A program made the translations under genes and the position numbers. The notes below the pieces were generated by a model that was not told the DNA's origin, ran no database searches, and saw only the letters and a program-made list of their open reading frames with translations. From Micromonospora lupini (lineage in GTDB: Bacteria; Actinomycetota; Actinomycetes; Mycobacteriales; Micromonosporaceae), in NCBI RefSeq assembly GCF_026342015.1, contig NZ_JAPENL010000001.1:1302001-1366000 (forward strand): 64,000 nt of DNA, written 5' to 3'. Numbering within the stretch: position 1 is the stretch's first letter; every line of letters starts with the position of its first letter. Shown here one piece after another: positions 50,890 through 61,000 of this stretch.

Positions 50890-53277
50890 TCAGCTGGCGT
50901 ACACCTCAAGTGCCGCCAGTTGCCCGGCCGGCCAGCCGGTGTTACCGGTCACGGTGATACGCACGTAGCGGGTCTGCGCGGCGCTGAAGGTCAGCGCCAC
51001 CTGGTTGCCCGTCGAAGGGTCGAACGTCCGCGCCGCCGCCCCAACAAGCGTCCCGAAGCTCCCCCCGTCGGTGCTGCCCTGCACGGCCAGAGTCTGCGTC
51101 CGCGTCGCCCAGGCCGACGACGGCGGCAGCTTCAGCACCACCCGCCCGACCGTGCGCGAAGCGCCCAGGTCGACCTGCACCCACTGCGGGAACGCGTTGT
51201 TGGCGCTCTCCCAGTAGCTGTTCGCGTCGCCGTCCACCACGTTGCCCGACCCGTAGGTCTGGACGTGGCTGCTCTCGCTCGTGGATCGACCGCGGGCGAG
51301 GTCGGAGTTGGCCGGGGCGTCGGTGGTCACGGTGACCGCGTTCGAGGCCGCCGAGGTGTTGCCGGCGGCGTCGCGGGCGGTGACCGTGAAGGTGTACGCG
51401 GTGGAGGCGCTGAGCCCACTCACGGTCGCCGTGGTGCCCGTGACCGTGCTGACCACAGTGCCGCCCTGGCGCACCTGGTAGCCGGTCACGCCGTTGTCGT
51501 CGGTGGACGCCGTCCAGGCCAGGGACACACTCGTCGCCGTCTTGCCAGTCGACGTGAGGCCGCTCGGCGCGGTCGGCGGGTTGTCGGTGGTGCCGCTTGA
51601 GGCGTACACCTCGACCTGGGAGAGCTGGCCCGCCGCCAAGCCGGTGTTGCCGGCGATGCTCAGCCGGACGTAGCGGGCCGTGGTGGTCGTCAGCGTGCGC
51701 GTGACGGTGTTGCCGGTCGCCGGGTCGAAGGCGAACGCGGAGGCCCCGGCGATTGTCGAGAAGGAGCTGCCGTCGACGCTGCCCTGCACGGTGATGGTCT
51801 GGGTGCGCGCGCCCCAGCCGGCGGGCAGCCGCACCACGAGCTTGTTGACCGGGTAGCTGGCGCCCAGGTCGACCTGCCACCAGTGCGGGAAGGACCCGCT
51901 GCCGCTCTCCCAGTAGCTGCCGGCGTCGGAGTCCACCGCGTTGGACGCCGCGAACGAGCCGTTCTGGCTGCTCGCCGAGGTGGACCGGCCGGCCGCGAGG
52001 TTTCCGGTGGCCGGCGGCGGGGTGCCGACAGTCGGCGGCGTCGGGCGTACGGCGGTGAGCGCGAGTTGGCCCTTGAGCATCCGGCCGCCGTCGCCGGTAA
52101 TGCGCAGGTAGTAGTCGGAGGAGCAGGCGACGCCGTCCTCGTCCAGAGCCCGGATGTTCGCGCCGGCCGGGGTGGTGGCCTGCGTCTCGGACGTCTTGGC
52201 GATCTGGTTGCCCTCGTTGTACTCGTCGAACATCGACACGTACAGGCCCTGGGAGCCGAGCCGGACCATGTTGTAGATGTGCCGCCAGTAGAAGTCGCCG
52301 TGCTTGCGGTGCCCACCGGCCAGGTCACCGGGCATCACGCAGGGCAGGTAGTCGATGCCACGCGCCGCGCAGTCCGCCATGTCGCCGACGTTGACGTTGT
52401 TGTAGTACGAGTCGAGCTCCTCCACGGTCCGGGCCCGGTAGACCATCCACGGCGAGATGGCGTGGAAGGCGTGGTAGACGTCGAGGAAGCCGGCGCGGGA
52501 GTCCTCGATGCCCTGCCGCCACCAGGTGGGCACGCCACCGATGACGTAGCAGCCCTGCGCCTTGAACCAGTTGATGACCTCCAGGCAGGGCCCCGGGGTG
52601 AAGGGTCGGCTCGACTCGCTGAAGCCGAAGCCCCAGATGCAGACGACAGGCTTGCCGTTCTGGCGGGCGTACGCGCTGGACGCGGTGTGCGCCGACATCT
52701 TCGTCGTCCAGTCGGTCTTGATGTCCGTCTGCATGGTCAACCAGTCGGTGACGTCGTACATGATGTAGAACTTGCGGCTGTAGCGCTCGGCCGCCGAGCG
52801 GACCTTCTGCGTCATCGCGTCGCGGGTCGGCCCCTCGTCGCCCGTCGGGTTGAACCGTTGCAGCGCGGCGGTGTCGCAGCCGTACTCCTGCATCCAGCGG
52901 AAGTGGGTGTCCACCGTCTGCTGGTCGTAGGAGGAGAAGAGGGTGGCAGGCGATCCGTTGCCGAGGTTGGGGTACGCGGTGGGATAGCTGCGCGTGTACT
53001 CGCGCATGTCCGGCCAGGACACGATCGTGGTGTTGGACGGCGACGGCGGCTGGAAGCGGTCGCGGCTCCAGTGCCACCAGCCGCCGATGGGCGCCGAGTC
53101 GCCGGGTGCGCTGAACCAGCCCTGGTAGCCGACAGTCACCTTGCCGACCACGTCCCCCACCGGGCTCGCGGCGGAGGCCGGTGTCGCCAGTGTGGTGAGC
53201 AGTTCGGTGGTGGAGGTGGCGGCGAGGGCGGACCCCGCTAGTACGGACGTGACGAACCTGCGGCGGGATACCGCCAT
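50890..53277 (-). CDS. Secreted GH71/99-like glycoside hydrolase with two F5/8C modules and FN3
   Basis: The 795-aa protein starts MAVSRRRFVTSVLAG, a Tat signal, with AGGAG upstream. The catalytic-looking domain covers about residues 45-400: VGYQGWFSAPGDSAPIGGWW, YGCDTAALQRF, FYIMYDVTDW, WGFGFSESSRPF and SMFDEYNEGNQI, as in GH71/GH99-like xylosidase-type proteins. Two F5/8 type C (CBM32-like) modules (about 424-559 and 657-795) flank one FN3 domain (about 564-651). It should bind and cleave an extracellular polysaccharide; the exact linkage is not predictable. Confidence 0.82.
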   Translation of the reverse strand: MAVSRRRFVTSVLAGSALAATSTTELLTTLATPASAASPVGDVVGKVTVGYQGWFSAPGDSAPIGGWWHWSRDRFQPPSPSNTTIVSWPDMREYTRSYPTAYPNLGNGSPATLFSSYDQQTVDTHFRWMQEYGCDTAALQRFNPTGDEGPTRDAMTQKVRSAAERYSRKFYIMYDVTDWLTMQTDIKTDWTTKMSAHTASSAYARQNGKPVVCIWGFGFSESSRPFTPGPCLEVINWFKAQGCYVIGGVPTWWRQGIEDSRAGFLDVYHAFHAISPWMVYRARTVEELDSYYNNVNVGDMADCAARGIDYLPCVMPGDLAGGHRKHGDFYWRHIYNMVRLGSQGLYVSMFDEYNEGNQIAKTSETQATTPAGANIRALDEDGVACSSDYYLRITGDGGRMLKGQLALTAVRPTPPTVGTPPPATGNLAAGRSTSASSQNGSFAASNAVDSDAGSYWESGSGSFPHWWQVDLGASYPVNKLVVRLPAGWGARTQTITVQGSVDGSSFSTIAGASAFAFDPATGNTVTRTLTTTTARYVRLSIAGNTGLAAGQLSQVEVYASSGTTDNPPTAPSGLTSTGKTATSVSLAWTASTDDNGVTGYQVRQGGTVVSTVTGTTATVSGLSASTAYTFTVTARDAAGNTSAASNAVTVTTDAPANSDLARGRSTSESSHVQTYGSGNVVDGDANSYWESANNAFPQWVQVDLGASRTVGRVVLKLPPSSAWATRTQTLAVQGSTDGGSFGTLVGAAARTFDPSTGNQVALTFSAAQTRYVRITVTGNTGWPAGQLAALEVYAS

Positions 53278-53353
53278 GAGGACCACTCCTTCGGGACGGA
53301 AGGCATTGACGGCCATCGTGGCAGCAGTCGATGCTATCCCGCAAGAGTGCGAC

Positions 53354-53370
53354 GGATCGATGAAAAATCA
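53354..53370 (-). promoter_or_regulatory. CATCGAT-type motif upstream of the GH-like gene
   Basis: The minus strand carries TTTTTCATCGATCCGTC about 80 bp before the start. A very similar TTTGCATCGATACATC (as reverse complement) lies at 7908-7924 upstream of the PA14/propeller gene. This may be a shared LacI-type operator. Weak evidence. Confidence 0.25.
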
Positions 53371-53402
53371 AAGCAGGCCGCCGGCAGGAGCCGGGTGCCA
53401 GC

Positions 53403-53433
53403 GGGGGCCGGAACCACGTCGGTTCCGGCCCCC
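53403..53433 (-). terminator. Hairpin terminator of the beta-helix gene
   Basis: A perfect 13-bp stem (GGGGGCCGGAACC and complement) with a 5-nt loop lies 19 bp beyond the stop at 53452. Confidence 0.82.
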
Positions 53434-53451
53434 GTCGGTACGCTCGAACCG

Positions 53452-55305
53452 CTACGGCGTCGGGTACTGCGCGACGTATACCGGCGCACCGACCTTCGTC
53501 ATGTCGGCCGCGTCGCCGACGCCGTTGACCACGTGGTCGATCGTGCCGGCACTGAGGTTGACGGTCATGATGTGGTGCAGCCGCACTCCCGGCGTGACAG
53601 GCGCCTCGAAGCCGTTCTCCGTGTGGATCGACGGGTTGTTCTGGTTGAAGACGTACACCCCGCCGCCGTAGAGGTCGTGGTGGCGGACCCGGTCGCCGAC
53701 CTTGTAGCCGGCAAAGCCCTCGACCGTGCCGTTCATCCAGTCGGCCTGCGTCGGCGGGTCGTACGGCAGCTCGTTCTGGTAGAGGATCGTGGTGCCGTGC
53801 TCGCCGTTCCAGACCGTGTTGTAGCGCTGGAAGTGCTCGACGAACAGCCCGGTGGCGGTCACGTGGTCGCCGTTGATGACGGCGCCGTAGCGGCCGGTGT
53901 TGGTGCGCCAGCGGTCGGTGTCGCCGTTGACGCCCTCGGTGAAGCCCTCCACGCCGTGGTCACCGCGCCACACCCAGGTGTGGTCGATGAGGACGTTGTC
54001 GCTGTTGACCTCCAGCGCGGTGTTGGTCCGGCCGATGTGCGGGCCGCCGACGCGGAAGTACACGTCGGACAGCGTGGTCGGGTTGGCCGGGCTGCTGTGG
54101 CCGTGCCCGTGCGAGCGGCCCACCCGGAGCAGGGCCGGCGACTCGACGGTGCCGGCGTCGATCGTGACGCCGGCGACGATCACACCGGGCACGTCGGCGA
54201 CGTCCAGCGGGACCGCGCCGTTCACCGCGGTGAGGGTGGCGTGGCCGATGCCGAGGACCACCGTGTCGGCCCGCCGGATCTCGATGCTGCGGGCGATGTC
54301 GTAGACGCCGGGGGTGAGCAGCAGATTCTTGCCGCGCGCGAGCTGGCTGTTGATGACGCGTACCGGGTCGGACGGCTTGGCGACGAAGAAGTCGTCGATC
54401 CCGATGGTCCGCCCCGGGGTGATGCCGTCGGCCCAGGAGACGCCCCGGCTGTCGCGCTGCGCCGCCGGCACCCGCACGTTGTAGCGGCCCCTGCCGTCGA
54501 CGTACAGGTAGGGCTTCTCGCGGCTCAGCGGGGTGGTGTCGAGCGTGGTGTACGGCGGGTCCGGGAACGTGGCGTCGTCCGGTGCGCCCTCGACGCCCGC
54601 GAAGACCTGGTTCCACACGGCGTTGGACCACCCGGCGACCTCGCTGTTGCGGGTGAGCCACTGCTGCTGGGAGCCGTTCGTGGTGGCCGGCAGCCGCGAG
54701 TCGGCGATGAAGCCGCCGCTGGCGTACTGCGGGCCGGCCGTGCAGTAGTCCATCAGGGACAGCCCGCCGCCGGTGATGTTGAGTCGGCGCATCGAGACCG
54801 CCTGGGACACCGCCCAGAAGTTCGCCGTCGCCCGGCAGCCGTCCTGCCCGGCGCCGTTGACGGTGAGCGAGAGGTTGGACAGGGTGCGCCAGAAGTTGAC
54901 GAGCGCGAGGCAGTTGCCGGTGCCGCCGTCGGCCAGGCAGCGGTTGTAGACCTCGAGCTTGCCGTTGACGGCGACGTCGGTGGGTGCGGCGCCGAGGCCG
55001 GCGACCTCGGTGTAGTAGCCGACCTTGGCCTGCAACGGCTGCTCGGCCGTGCCGTACGCGCCCGGCTTGAACAGGTAGGCGTGCCGCTCGGTGCCCATCT
55101 CGTTGTCGACCTGTCGGGCGTGGGCGGCGTCGAGGGTCTGCTGGATCTCGCTGACCGGCATGCTCGGGTCGAAGATCGTCACGTTCGGCCCGAAGTCGGG
55201 TGCGCCGTGCGTCGGGCGGCCGGCGGTGGCGGCGGTGCCGCTGGTGGCGAGGGCGGTGGTGACCAGAAGGGCGAGGATCAGGGTACGTCGGGACGGGCTT
55301 GTCAT
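53452..55305 (-). CDS. Secreted right-handed beta-helix protein (GH55/pectate-lyase-like)
   Basis: The 617-aa protein has a ~29-aa signal peptide. Two halves of beta-helix-like sequence follow (GGGLSLMDYCTAGPQ, LLLTPGVYDIARSIEIRRAD, NSDNVLIDHTWVWRGDHG, GDHVTATGLFVEHFQRYNT, GGGVYVFNQNN). This pattern occurs in GH55-type glucanases and related proteins annotated as pectate-lyase superfamily or coagulation-factor-like. A LacI-type palindrome 56 bp upstream and a terminator downstream make it a monocistronic, sugar-regulated unit (inference). Confidence 0.78.
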   Translation of the reverse strand: MTSPSRRTLILALLVTTALATSGTAATAGRPTHGAPDFGPNVTIFDPSMPVSEIQQTLDAAHARQVDNEMGTERHAYLFKPGAYGTAEQPLQAKVGYYTEVAGLGAAPTDVAVNGKLEVYNRCLADGGTGNCLALVNFWRTLSNLSLTVNGAGQDGCRATANFWAVSQAVSMRRLNITGGGLSLMDYCTAGPQYASGGFIADSRLPATTNGSQQQWLTRNSEVAGWSNAVWNQVFAGVEGAPDDATFPDPPYTTLDTTPLSREKPYLYVDGRGRYNVRVPAAQRDSRGVSWADGITPGRTIGIDDFFVAKPSDPVRVINSQLARGKNLLLTPGVYDIARSIEIRRADTVVLGIGHATLTAVNGAVPLDVADVPGVIVAGVTIDAGTVESPALLRVGRSHGHGHSSPANPTTLSDVYFRVGGPHIGRTNTALEVNSDNVLIDHTWVWRGDHGVEGFTEGVNGDTDRWRTNTGRYGAVINGDHVTATGLFVEHFQRYNTVWNGEHGTTILYQNELPYDPPTQADWMNGTVEGFAGYKVGDRVRHHDLYGGGVYVFNQNNPSIHTENGFEAPVTPGVRLHHIMTVNLSAGTIDHVVNGVGDAADMTKVGAPVYVAQYPTP

Positions 55306-55359
55306 GTGGTTCGTCCTCTCCGCTGGCCAGGGGGCGTGCTCCCGGCACAGCTGGGGGCG

Positions 55360-55373
55360 TGAGAGCGCTCTCT
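55360..55373 (-). promoter_or_regulatory. LacI-family (CebR-like) operator
   Basis: TGAGAGCGCTCTCT contains the 12-bp palindrome GAGAGCGCTCTC. It matches the T-G-x-GAGCGCTC-x family of LacI/CebR operators controlling glycoside-hydrolase genes in actinobacteria. It lies 56 bp upstream of the beta-helix gene start. Confidence 0.65.
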
Positions 55374-55495
55374 GATGTTTCTACCCGTTAATGCGGCCAC
55401 ACGCCACGAGCGGCGCACCACGAATCTCGGCGGGCCGGGTGCGCGCGGTACGGCGACGGTACGGAAAGGGAACACCGCGCTGGTCTGCTCGGCTC

Positions 55496-56437
55496 ATGCG
55501 AGTACGCGGAACACCCGGACCACTCCGGCCCGGACGGCGGGCGACAGTCGTCATCGTCACCCTCGCCGTGGCACTACCGCTGGCCGCGTCGTCGATCGCC
55601 GCAGCCCGGCCCGGCCCGCCGTCGGCGGGAACGGCGTCGACGAGCACGTCCTCGGCCGATCCGGGCGGACCCGTCCCGGCCGAGGATCGGCAGATCCTGG
55701 CGCGCGCCGAGTCACTTCTGACCCGGGACTGCATGGCCCGCGCGGGCTTCCAGCTGTGGCTGGGCACGCCACCACCGGCAGACGAGTTGCTCTCCTTCCC
55801 GTACGTCGTCGACGACGTCGAGTGGGCGCGTAGACACGGCTTCGGCTCGGACCTGGTGGCGACTGTCGACGCCCGCCGGCGGGCCGACCCCAACCAGCGC
55901 TACGTCAGCGGCCTGCCCCCCGAGCGCCGGGAGGCGTTCCTGTCCGCGCTCAACGGCGCCCGCCCGGCGGGCTTGGAGGCGCGGCTCCCCTCCGGCGGCG
56001 TGATGCGACGCAGCGCCGACGGATGCACGTCCGACGCCCAGCGTCGGCTCTACGGCGACCTGGCCGAGTGGTACCGGTCGAGCAAGGTGGTCGCCGACCT
56101 GACGTACCTGCGGCAGCGGCAGGTCCTCGCCGATCCGGCCTGGACGGCAGCGCTCCAACCGTGGGCGCGGTGCCTGCGGCAGCAGGGGTACACCGCGGAC
56201 ACCCCCGAGCGGCTGCGGGAGAGCGTCAGCACCCGTGGGCGGGCGGATGAGATCGCCGCGGCGGTCGCCGAGGCGCGGTGTGCCCAGAACGGCCTCGCCG
56301 CGACGACACGGGCGCTGGACGCCCGCCACGGCGACGAACTGACGGCGGCGTACCACCAGGACGTGGCGACCAGGAACCGGCTGGAGCACGGAGCGATCGT
56401 CCGGGCCCGGGCCGTGGTGGCCGCCGAGCACGAATGA
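55496..56437 (+). CDS. Secreted or anchored protein of unknown function
   Basis: The 313-aa product starts with a basic stretch and one hydrophobic segment (VVIVTLAVALPLAAS), consistent with a signal anchor. A Ser/Thr linker and a ~230-residue helical domain follow, with paired cysteines (DCMARAGF, GCTSDAQRRLYGDL, WARCLRQQGY, EARCAQNG). This Cys spacing is shared with several uncharacterised actinobacterial exported proteins, but I recognise no named family. Confidence 0.6.
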   Translation: MRVRGTPGPLRPGRRATVVIVTLAVALPLAASSIAAARPGPPSAGTASTSTSSADPGGPVPAEDRQILARAESLLTRDCMARAGFQLWLGTPPPADELLSFPYVVDDVEWARRHGFGSDLVATVDARRRADPNQRYVSGLPPERREAFLSALNGARPAGLEARLPSGGVMRRSADGCTSDAQRRLYGDLAEWYRSSKVVADLTYLRQRQVLADPAWTAALQPWARCLRQQGYTADTPERLRESVSTRGRADEIAAAVAEARCAQNGLAATTRALDARHGDELTAAYHQDVATRNRLEHGAIVRARAVVAAEHE

Positions 56438-56476
56438 ACGCCGAGGCGATGGTCGCCCGGCGAGAAGGAGGACGAG

Positions 56477-57031
56477 ATGAGACGTATCCACCTGGTCATG
56501 GCGGGGGGCGCGATGCTCGCCACGCTGCTGGCCGGCGCACCGGCGGCCGCATCCCCGGCGCAACCCGGGCTGGTCGGGTCGGCCGACCAGGCCGCGCTGT
56601 CCCACCGCGACGGCCGGGCCGAGCGGGTCGACCTGCCCCGGAGAACCCCGCAGGACGGGGCGCGGGCCGCGGCGGCCGCCGACGGCTACTTCTACGCCTA
56701 CGAGCACGCCTGGTGGGGTGGCCGCTGGTGCGCCTGGGCGGGCAACGCGAGCAACTGGGTCAACCCGGGCGGCCCCGCCACGACCGGCCAGTGGGGCTGC
56801 GGCGGCGACTACAGCTTCGACAACATCGCCACATCGGTCTGGAACAACGGGTTCTACCAGGACTACGACGCGGTGAAGATGCGCACCGGGGCGTTCCTCA
56901 CCGGTGGCAGCATGTGCCTGTCGCGCGGCGACTACTGGGCCGACTTCACCCTCGGCTACCAGGCGTTCGACGACGGCACCCCCGCCGACAACCAGATCAG
57001 CTCGCACTACTGGGGCTTCGCCTGCTCGTGA
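56477..57031 (+). CDS. Secreted peptidase-inhibitor I36-like protein
   Basis: The 184-aa protein has a signal peptide (~25 aa), a propeptide-like region and a ~110-residue domain with four cysteines (YEHAWWGGRWCAWAG, QWGCGGDYSFDNIATSVWNN, MCLSRGDYW, YWGFACS). This resembles the peptidase inhibitor I36 / SMI-like family of Streptomyces. GAGAAGGAGGACG precedes the ATG. Confidence 0.75.
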   Translation: MRRIHLVMAGGAMLATLLAGAPAAASPAQPGLVGSADQAALSHRDGRAERVDLPRRTPQDGARAAAAADGYFYAYEHAWWGGRWCAWAGNASNWVNPGGPATTGQWGCGGDYSFDNIATSVWNNGFYQDYDAVKMRTGAFLTGGSMCLSRGDYWADFTLGYQAFDDGTPADNQISSHYWGFACS

Positions 57032-57037
57032 CGACGA

Positions 57038-57068
57038 GCCGGGCGGGGGCCCACCGCCCCCGCCCGGC
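57038..57068. terminator. Bidirectional hairpin terminator
   Basis: A perfect 13-bp stem (GCCGGGCGGGGGC and complement) with a 5-nt loop lies between the convergent I36-like and SARP genes. Confidence 0.82.
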
Positions 57069-57078
57069 ACCACCACGC

Positions 57079-57822
57079 TCAGCAGCGGACATCCCCACCG
57101 AGCAGCGCGCGGTGCAGGTCCCGCAGCTCCCGCCCCGGCTCGATGGCGAGCTGCGCCGACAGTTCGGCCCGCCAGTCCCGATAGACACCAAGCCCATCGG
57201 CGGTACGTCCACTGTGGTGCAGAGCCAGCATCAACTGCCCGCGCAGCCGCTCCCGGAACGGGTGCCGGCGTACCAACGTGATCAGCTCACCGATCACCTG
57301 CGGGTGCTGGCCCAGGTCCAACCGCACGGCAACCCGCTGCTCGATCGCGGCGAGCCGCGCCTCCTCCAGTTGCGGCGCCTCCGCGTCGGTCAGCTCGTCG
57401 GTGCCGTCGGCCAGCGCCGGCCCGCGCCACCAGCCGAGACCCGCGGCCAGAGCGGCTGACGCCTCCGCCGGCCGGCAGGCGTCGCGCAGCACCCCGGCTC
57501 GCCGCACCTCGTCGAGGAACCGGTCGAGGTCCAGCTCGCCCGCCTCCAACCGGACCGCGTAACCGTCGCGCCAGGAGCGGATCCGGTCGGCCCCGAGCGC
57601 CGCGCGCAACTCGGAGATCCGCTTGCGCAGTTGGGTACGCGCGGTCGCCGGCGGCTGCTCGGCCCAGAGCAGGCGTACCAGCCGATCCACCGACACCATC
57701 CGGCCGCGTGCCAGCAGCAGCGCGGCCAGCACCGAGCGCTGCTGCGGGCCGGCCAGGCGTACCGGCTGACCGGTACGGACGGCCTCGATCGGCCCCAGAA
57801 TGCGGAAGTCCATCTGCGTCAT
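57079..57822 (-). CDS. SARP-type (BTAD) transcriptional regulator
   Basis: The 247-aa protein has an OmpR-type winged helix at about residues 8-90 (FRILGPIEAV, GPQQRSVLAALLLARGRMVSVDRL, ARTQLRKRISELRAAL) and a BTAD domain to the end (LDRFLDEVRRAG, LAAIEQRVAVRLDLG). This is the compact SARP layout that activates secondary-metabolite genes. It is divergent from a much larger AfsR-like gene with a 190-bp gap between them. The target is unknown. Confidence 0.87.
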   Translation of the reverse strand: MTQMDFRILGPIEAVRTGQPVRLAGPQQRSVLAALLLARGRMVSVDRLVRLLWAEQPPATARTQLRKRISELRAALGADRIRSWRDGYAVRLEAGELDLDRFLDEVRRAGVLRDACRPAEASAALAAGLGWWRGPALADGTDELTDAEAPQLEEARLAAIEQRVAVRLDLGQHPQVIGELITLVRRHPFRERLRGQLMLALHHSGRTADGLGVYRDWRAELSAQLAIEPGRELRDLHRALLGGDVRC

Positions 57823-58012
57823 CTGCTCCTCCTCGTCGCCGGCCGAACGGTCGCAGCCGGCGTCGCCGAAGCGCTGTCATCGCGCTGTCACGAGCCGCGT
57901 ACCGGCGCGGTCACCGTGTGTCGCGCTCAGGGCCGTCCTGTCGGACCGTCGTGCTACCGTCGCCCTCGGTCGATGTCGCAGGGCGTCCGGTCGGCCGGTG
58001 CTGGGGGCTGTC

Positions 58013-61000
58013 GTGGAGTGGGATTTCGCCGTGCTCGGCGCGCTGCGCGTCGCCCGGCACGGCCGCACGATCGACGTCCCGGCCAACCGGCAGCGGGCGT
58101 TGCTGGCCACACTGTTGCTCAACCGGGGTGAGACGGTGAGCGTCCCGGCTCTCGTCGACCGGGTCTGGGGCACCCGGGTGCCCACCCACGCGCGGGCCGC
58201 GCTGCACTCGCTGGTCCGGCGGCTGCGCAGCACCCTGACCATCGAGGACCATCCGGGCGAGCTGATCGCGACGAGGATCAGCGGCTACGTCCTGGAGGTG
58301 CCCCCGGCCGCCCTCGACCTCTCCCGCTTCGACGCTCTCGTGGCTGCCGGCCTCGCCGCCGACCCGCAACGACGCGCCGACCTGCTTCGGCAGGCCCTCG
58401 CTCTCTGGCGCGGCGACCCGCTGGGAGACGTCGATTCCGAGGTGCTGCACCGCGAGGACGTGCCGGCGCTCACCGAGCGGTGGGCACGGGCCACCGAGGT
58501 CTACTTCGACGCCGAGCTGATCCTCGGCCGGCACACCGACATCGTCGCGGCGCTGCGGCGGACGACCCGGCACAGCCCGCTGCGCGAGGGGCTCTGGGCG
58601 CAACTGATGCTCGCGCTGTATCGCAGCGGGCGGCAGGCCGAAGCCCTCGACGCCTTCCAGCAGCTCGCCGCGATCCTCGCCGACGAGCTGGGCGTCGACC
58701 CCGGGCCGGCGATCCGCGAGCTGCGCGACCGCCTGCTGCGCGCCGACCCGACGCTGAGCTGGCGCCCGACCGCGGCGAACACGACAGTCGCGCCGGCGGC
58801 GGCACCGATGTTCCAGCTCCCGGCCGACGCGGGTGTGCTGCACGGCCGCGCCGACGCGATCGACGCCATCCGGCGGTCCATCGTCACGGCCACCAACGAG
58901 GGGCGCCTGCCCCTGGTGTCCATCTCGGGCGCCCCGGGCGTCGGCAAGACGGCCCTCGCCGTCCACCTGGGTCACCAGCTCGCCGACGAGTTCCCCGACG
59001 GCCAGTGGTACGTCCGGTTGCGCGGCCAGCAGGAACAGGCCCGCCCTCTCGACGTCCTGTCCGAGCTGCTCACCTACTCCGGGGTGCGCGGTGCGGCCCA
59101 ACCCGCCTCGGCCGACGCCCGCGCCGCCGCGCTGCGAGCGGCCCTCGCCGACCGCCGCATCCTCGTCGTCCTGGACGATGCCGCCTCGGCGGAGCAGGTC
59201 GAGCCGCTGCTGCCCGGCGGCGGCGGTTGCGCGGTGCTCGTGACCAGCCGCAGCACGCTCGGCGCCCTGGTGGCGCTGCACGGTGGCCGGGCCGTCGATC
59301 TCGATCCGCTCAGCCCGCAGGCCGCCGTCGACCTGCTCACCGCTGTGTTCCGCGATCACGCGATCACCGTCGCGCCGGACGTCGTGCGCGACCTGGCCGC
59401 GCTCTGCGGCTACCTCCCGCTGGCGCTACGGATCGCGGCCGCCAACCTGGCCACGGCCGGCCCGACCGACGACCGCGCGTACGTGCGGCGACTGCGCGAC
59501 GGCGACCGGTTGGGCGAGCTGTCGGTGCCCGGCGACCCACGTGTGGCGCTGCGCGCGGCGATCGCACCGTCCTATCAGGGGCTCGCCGACGCCGAGCGGC
59601 GAGCGCTGAGGCTGCTCGGGTCGACGCCCACCGACTGCTTCACCACAGCTGACCTCGCGGCGCTCACCGACGTCGACTGGCCCACAGCGGACGCGGTGCT
59701 GCGCACCCTGACCAGCAGCCATCTGGTCCGCCCCTCCCGGGATGGCCGATTCGTCACCCATGACCTGATCCGTCGGTACGCGGCCGAGCAGTCAGGCGCG
59801 GAGGACACCGCCGACGAGCGCGGCGCGGCCCTGACTCGGCTGTTCCACAGCTACCTGGCCACGGCCGACGCGCTCGCGCGGCGCAGCTACCCCCGGATGG
59901 CGTTCCTCCCTCGACCCGCCGGGCCGGTCCGGCCCAGCACGGAGGCCGGGCAACCCGAGCCGCCGAACTGGTTCCAGGCCGAGTACGCCAATCTGCTCGC
60001 CGCGATCAGGCACGCGGCACAGCACGGCCCCCGCGAGATCGCCTGGCATCTCGCCGACCGGATGCGCGGCTACCTGCAGGAGACCGGGGCGCACGGCGAA
60101 TGGCGTTCGATAGTCGAGCTGGGTCTGGCCCAGGCCCAGCTCGCGGGCGACGACCAGGGGGTCGCCGCCATGCAGTCGAGCCTCGCGACGCTGAGCGCCA
60201 GCCGGGCCGACTACAGCGACGCCCGGCGGCGGTTCCACACCGCGCTGACCATCCAGGTGCGGCTGGGCAACCGTGCCGGGCAGGCCGCCGTTCTCAACAA
60301 TCTCGGCATCGTGCACCGGGAGGAGGGCAGGCTTTCCGAGGCGGGCGAGTGTTACGCGCAGGCGCTGCGGCTCTACCGCGAGATGGCCAACCGGCACGCC
60401 GAGTGGAGCTGCCTCGTCAACCTCGGTGTCGTGCAGCTCGAGCTGGACCAGGTCCACGACGCGGTCCGGGCCCAGGAGGCGGCGATGCGGGGTTACACGT
60501 CCCTCGCCGTCGCCGAACAGCCGCTCAACGACATCGCCAACGTCCTGCACAACCTCGCCGTCGGCCTGCGCGCGCTCGGCCGACCCAGCCTGGCGGTGCT
60601 GCACCTGACCCGGGCCGTGGTGATCCGGCGGCAGGTGGGCAACAGCTACGGCGTCGCGACGGACCTCGACCAGCTCGCCGCCGCGTACGTCGACCTCGGC
60701 TACCACGTCAAAGCGCGGGGCCTCGCCCAGGAGTGTCTCACCATCGCCCGCGCGATAGGTCGACGCCGGGTCGAGGCCGAGGCTCTGGCCACCCTGGGTA
60801 CCGCCATGCTCGGCCTGCACGGCCCGGAGTCGGCGCTCGACCTGCTGCACCAGGCGTTGCGGCTGGGCCGGGAGATCGGTTACCGCCGTGCCGAGGTCAA
60901 CGCCCACCTCGGCCTCGCGAGCGCCTACCGGGCGGCCAACCGGCAGCAGGAGGCAGCGCGCCACGCCCGGATGGGCGAACAACTCGCCCGCGCGGCCCAG

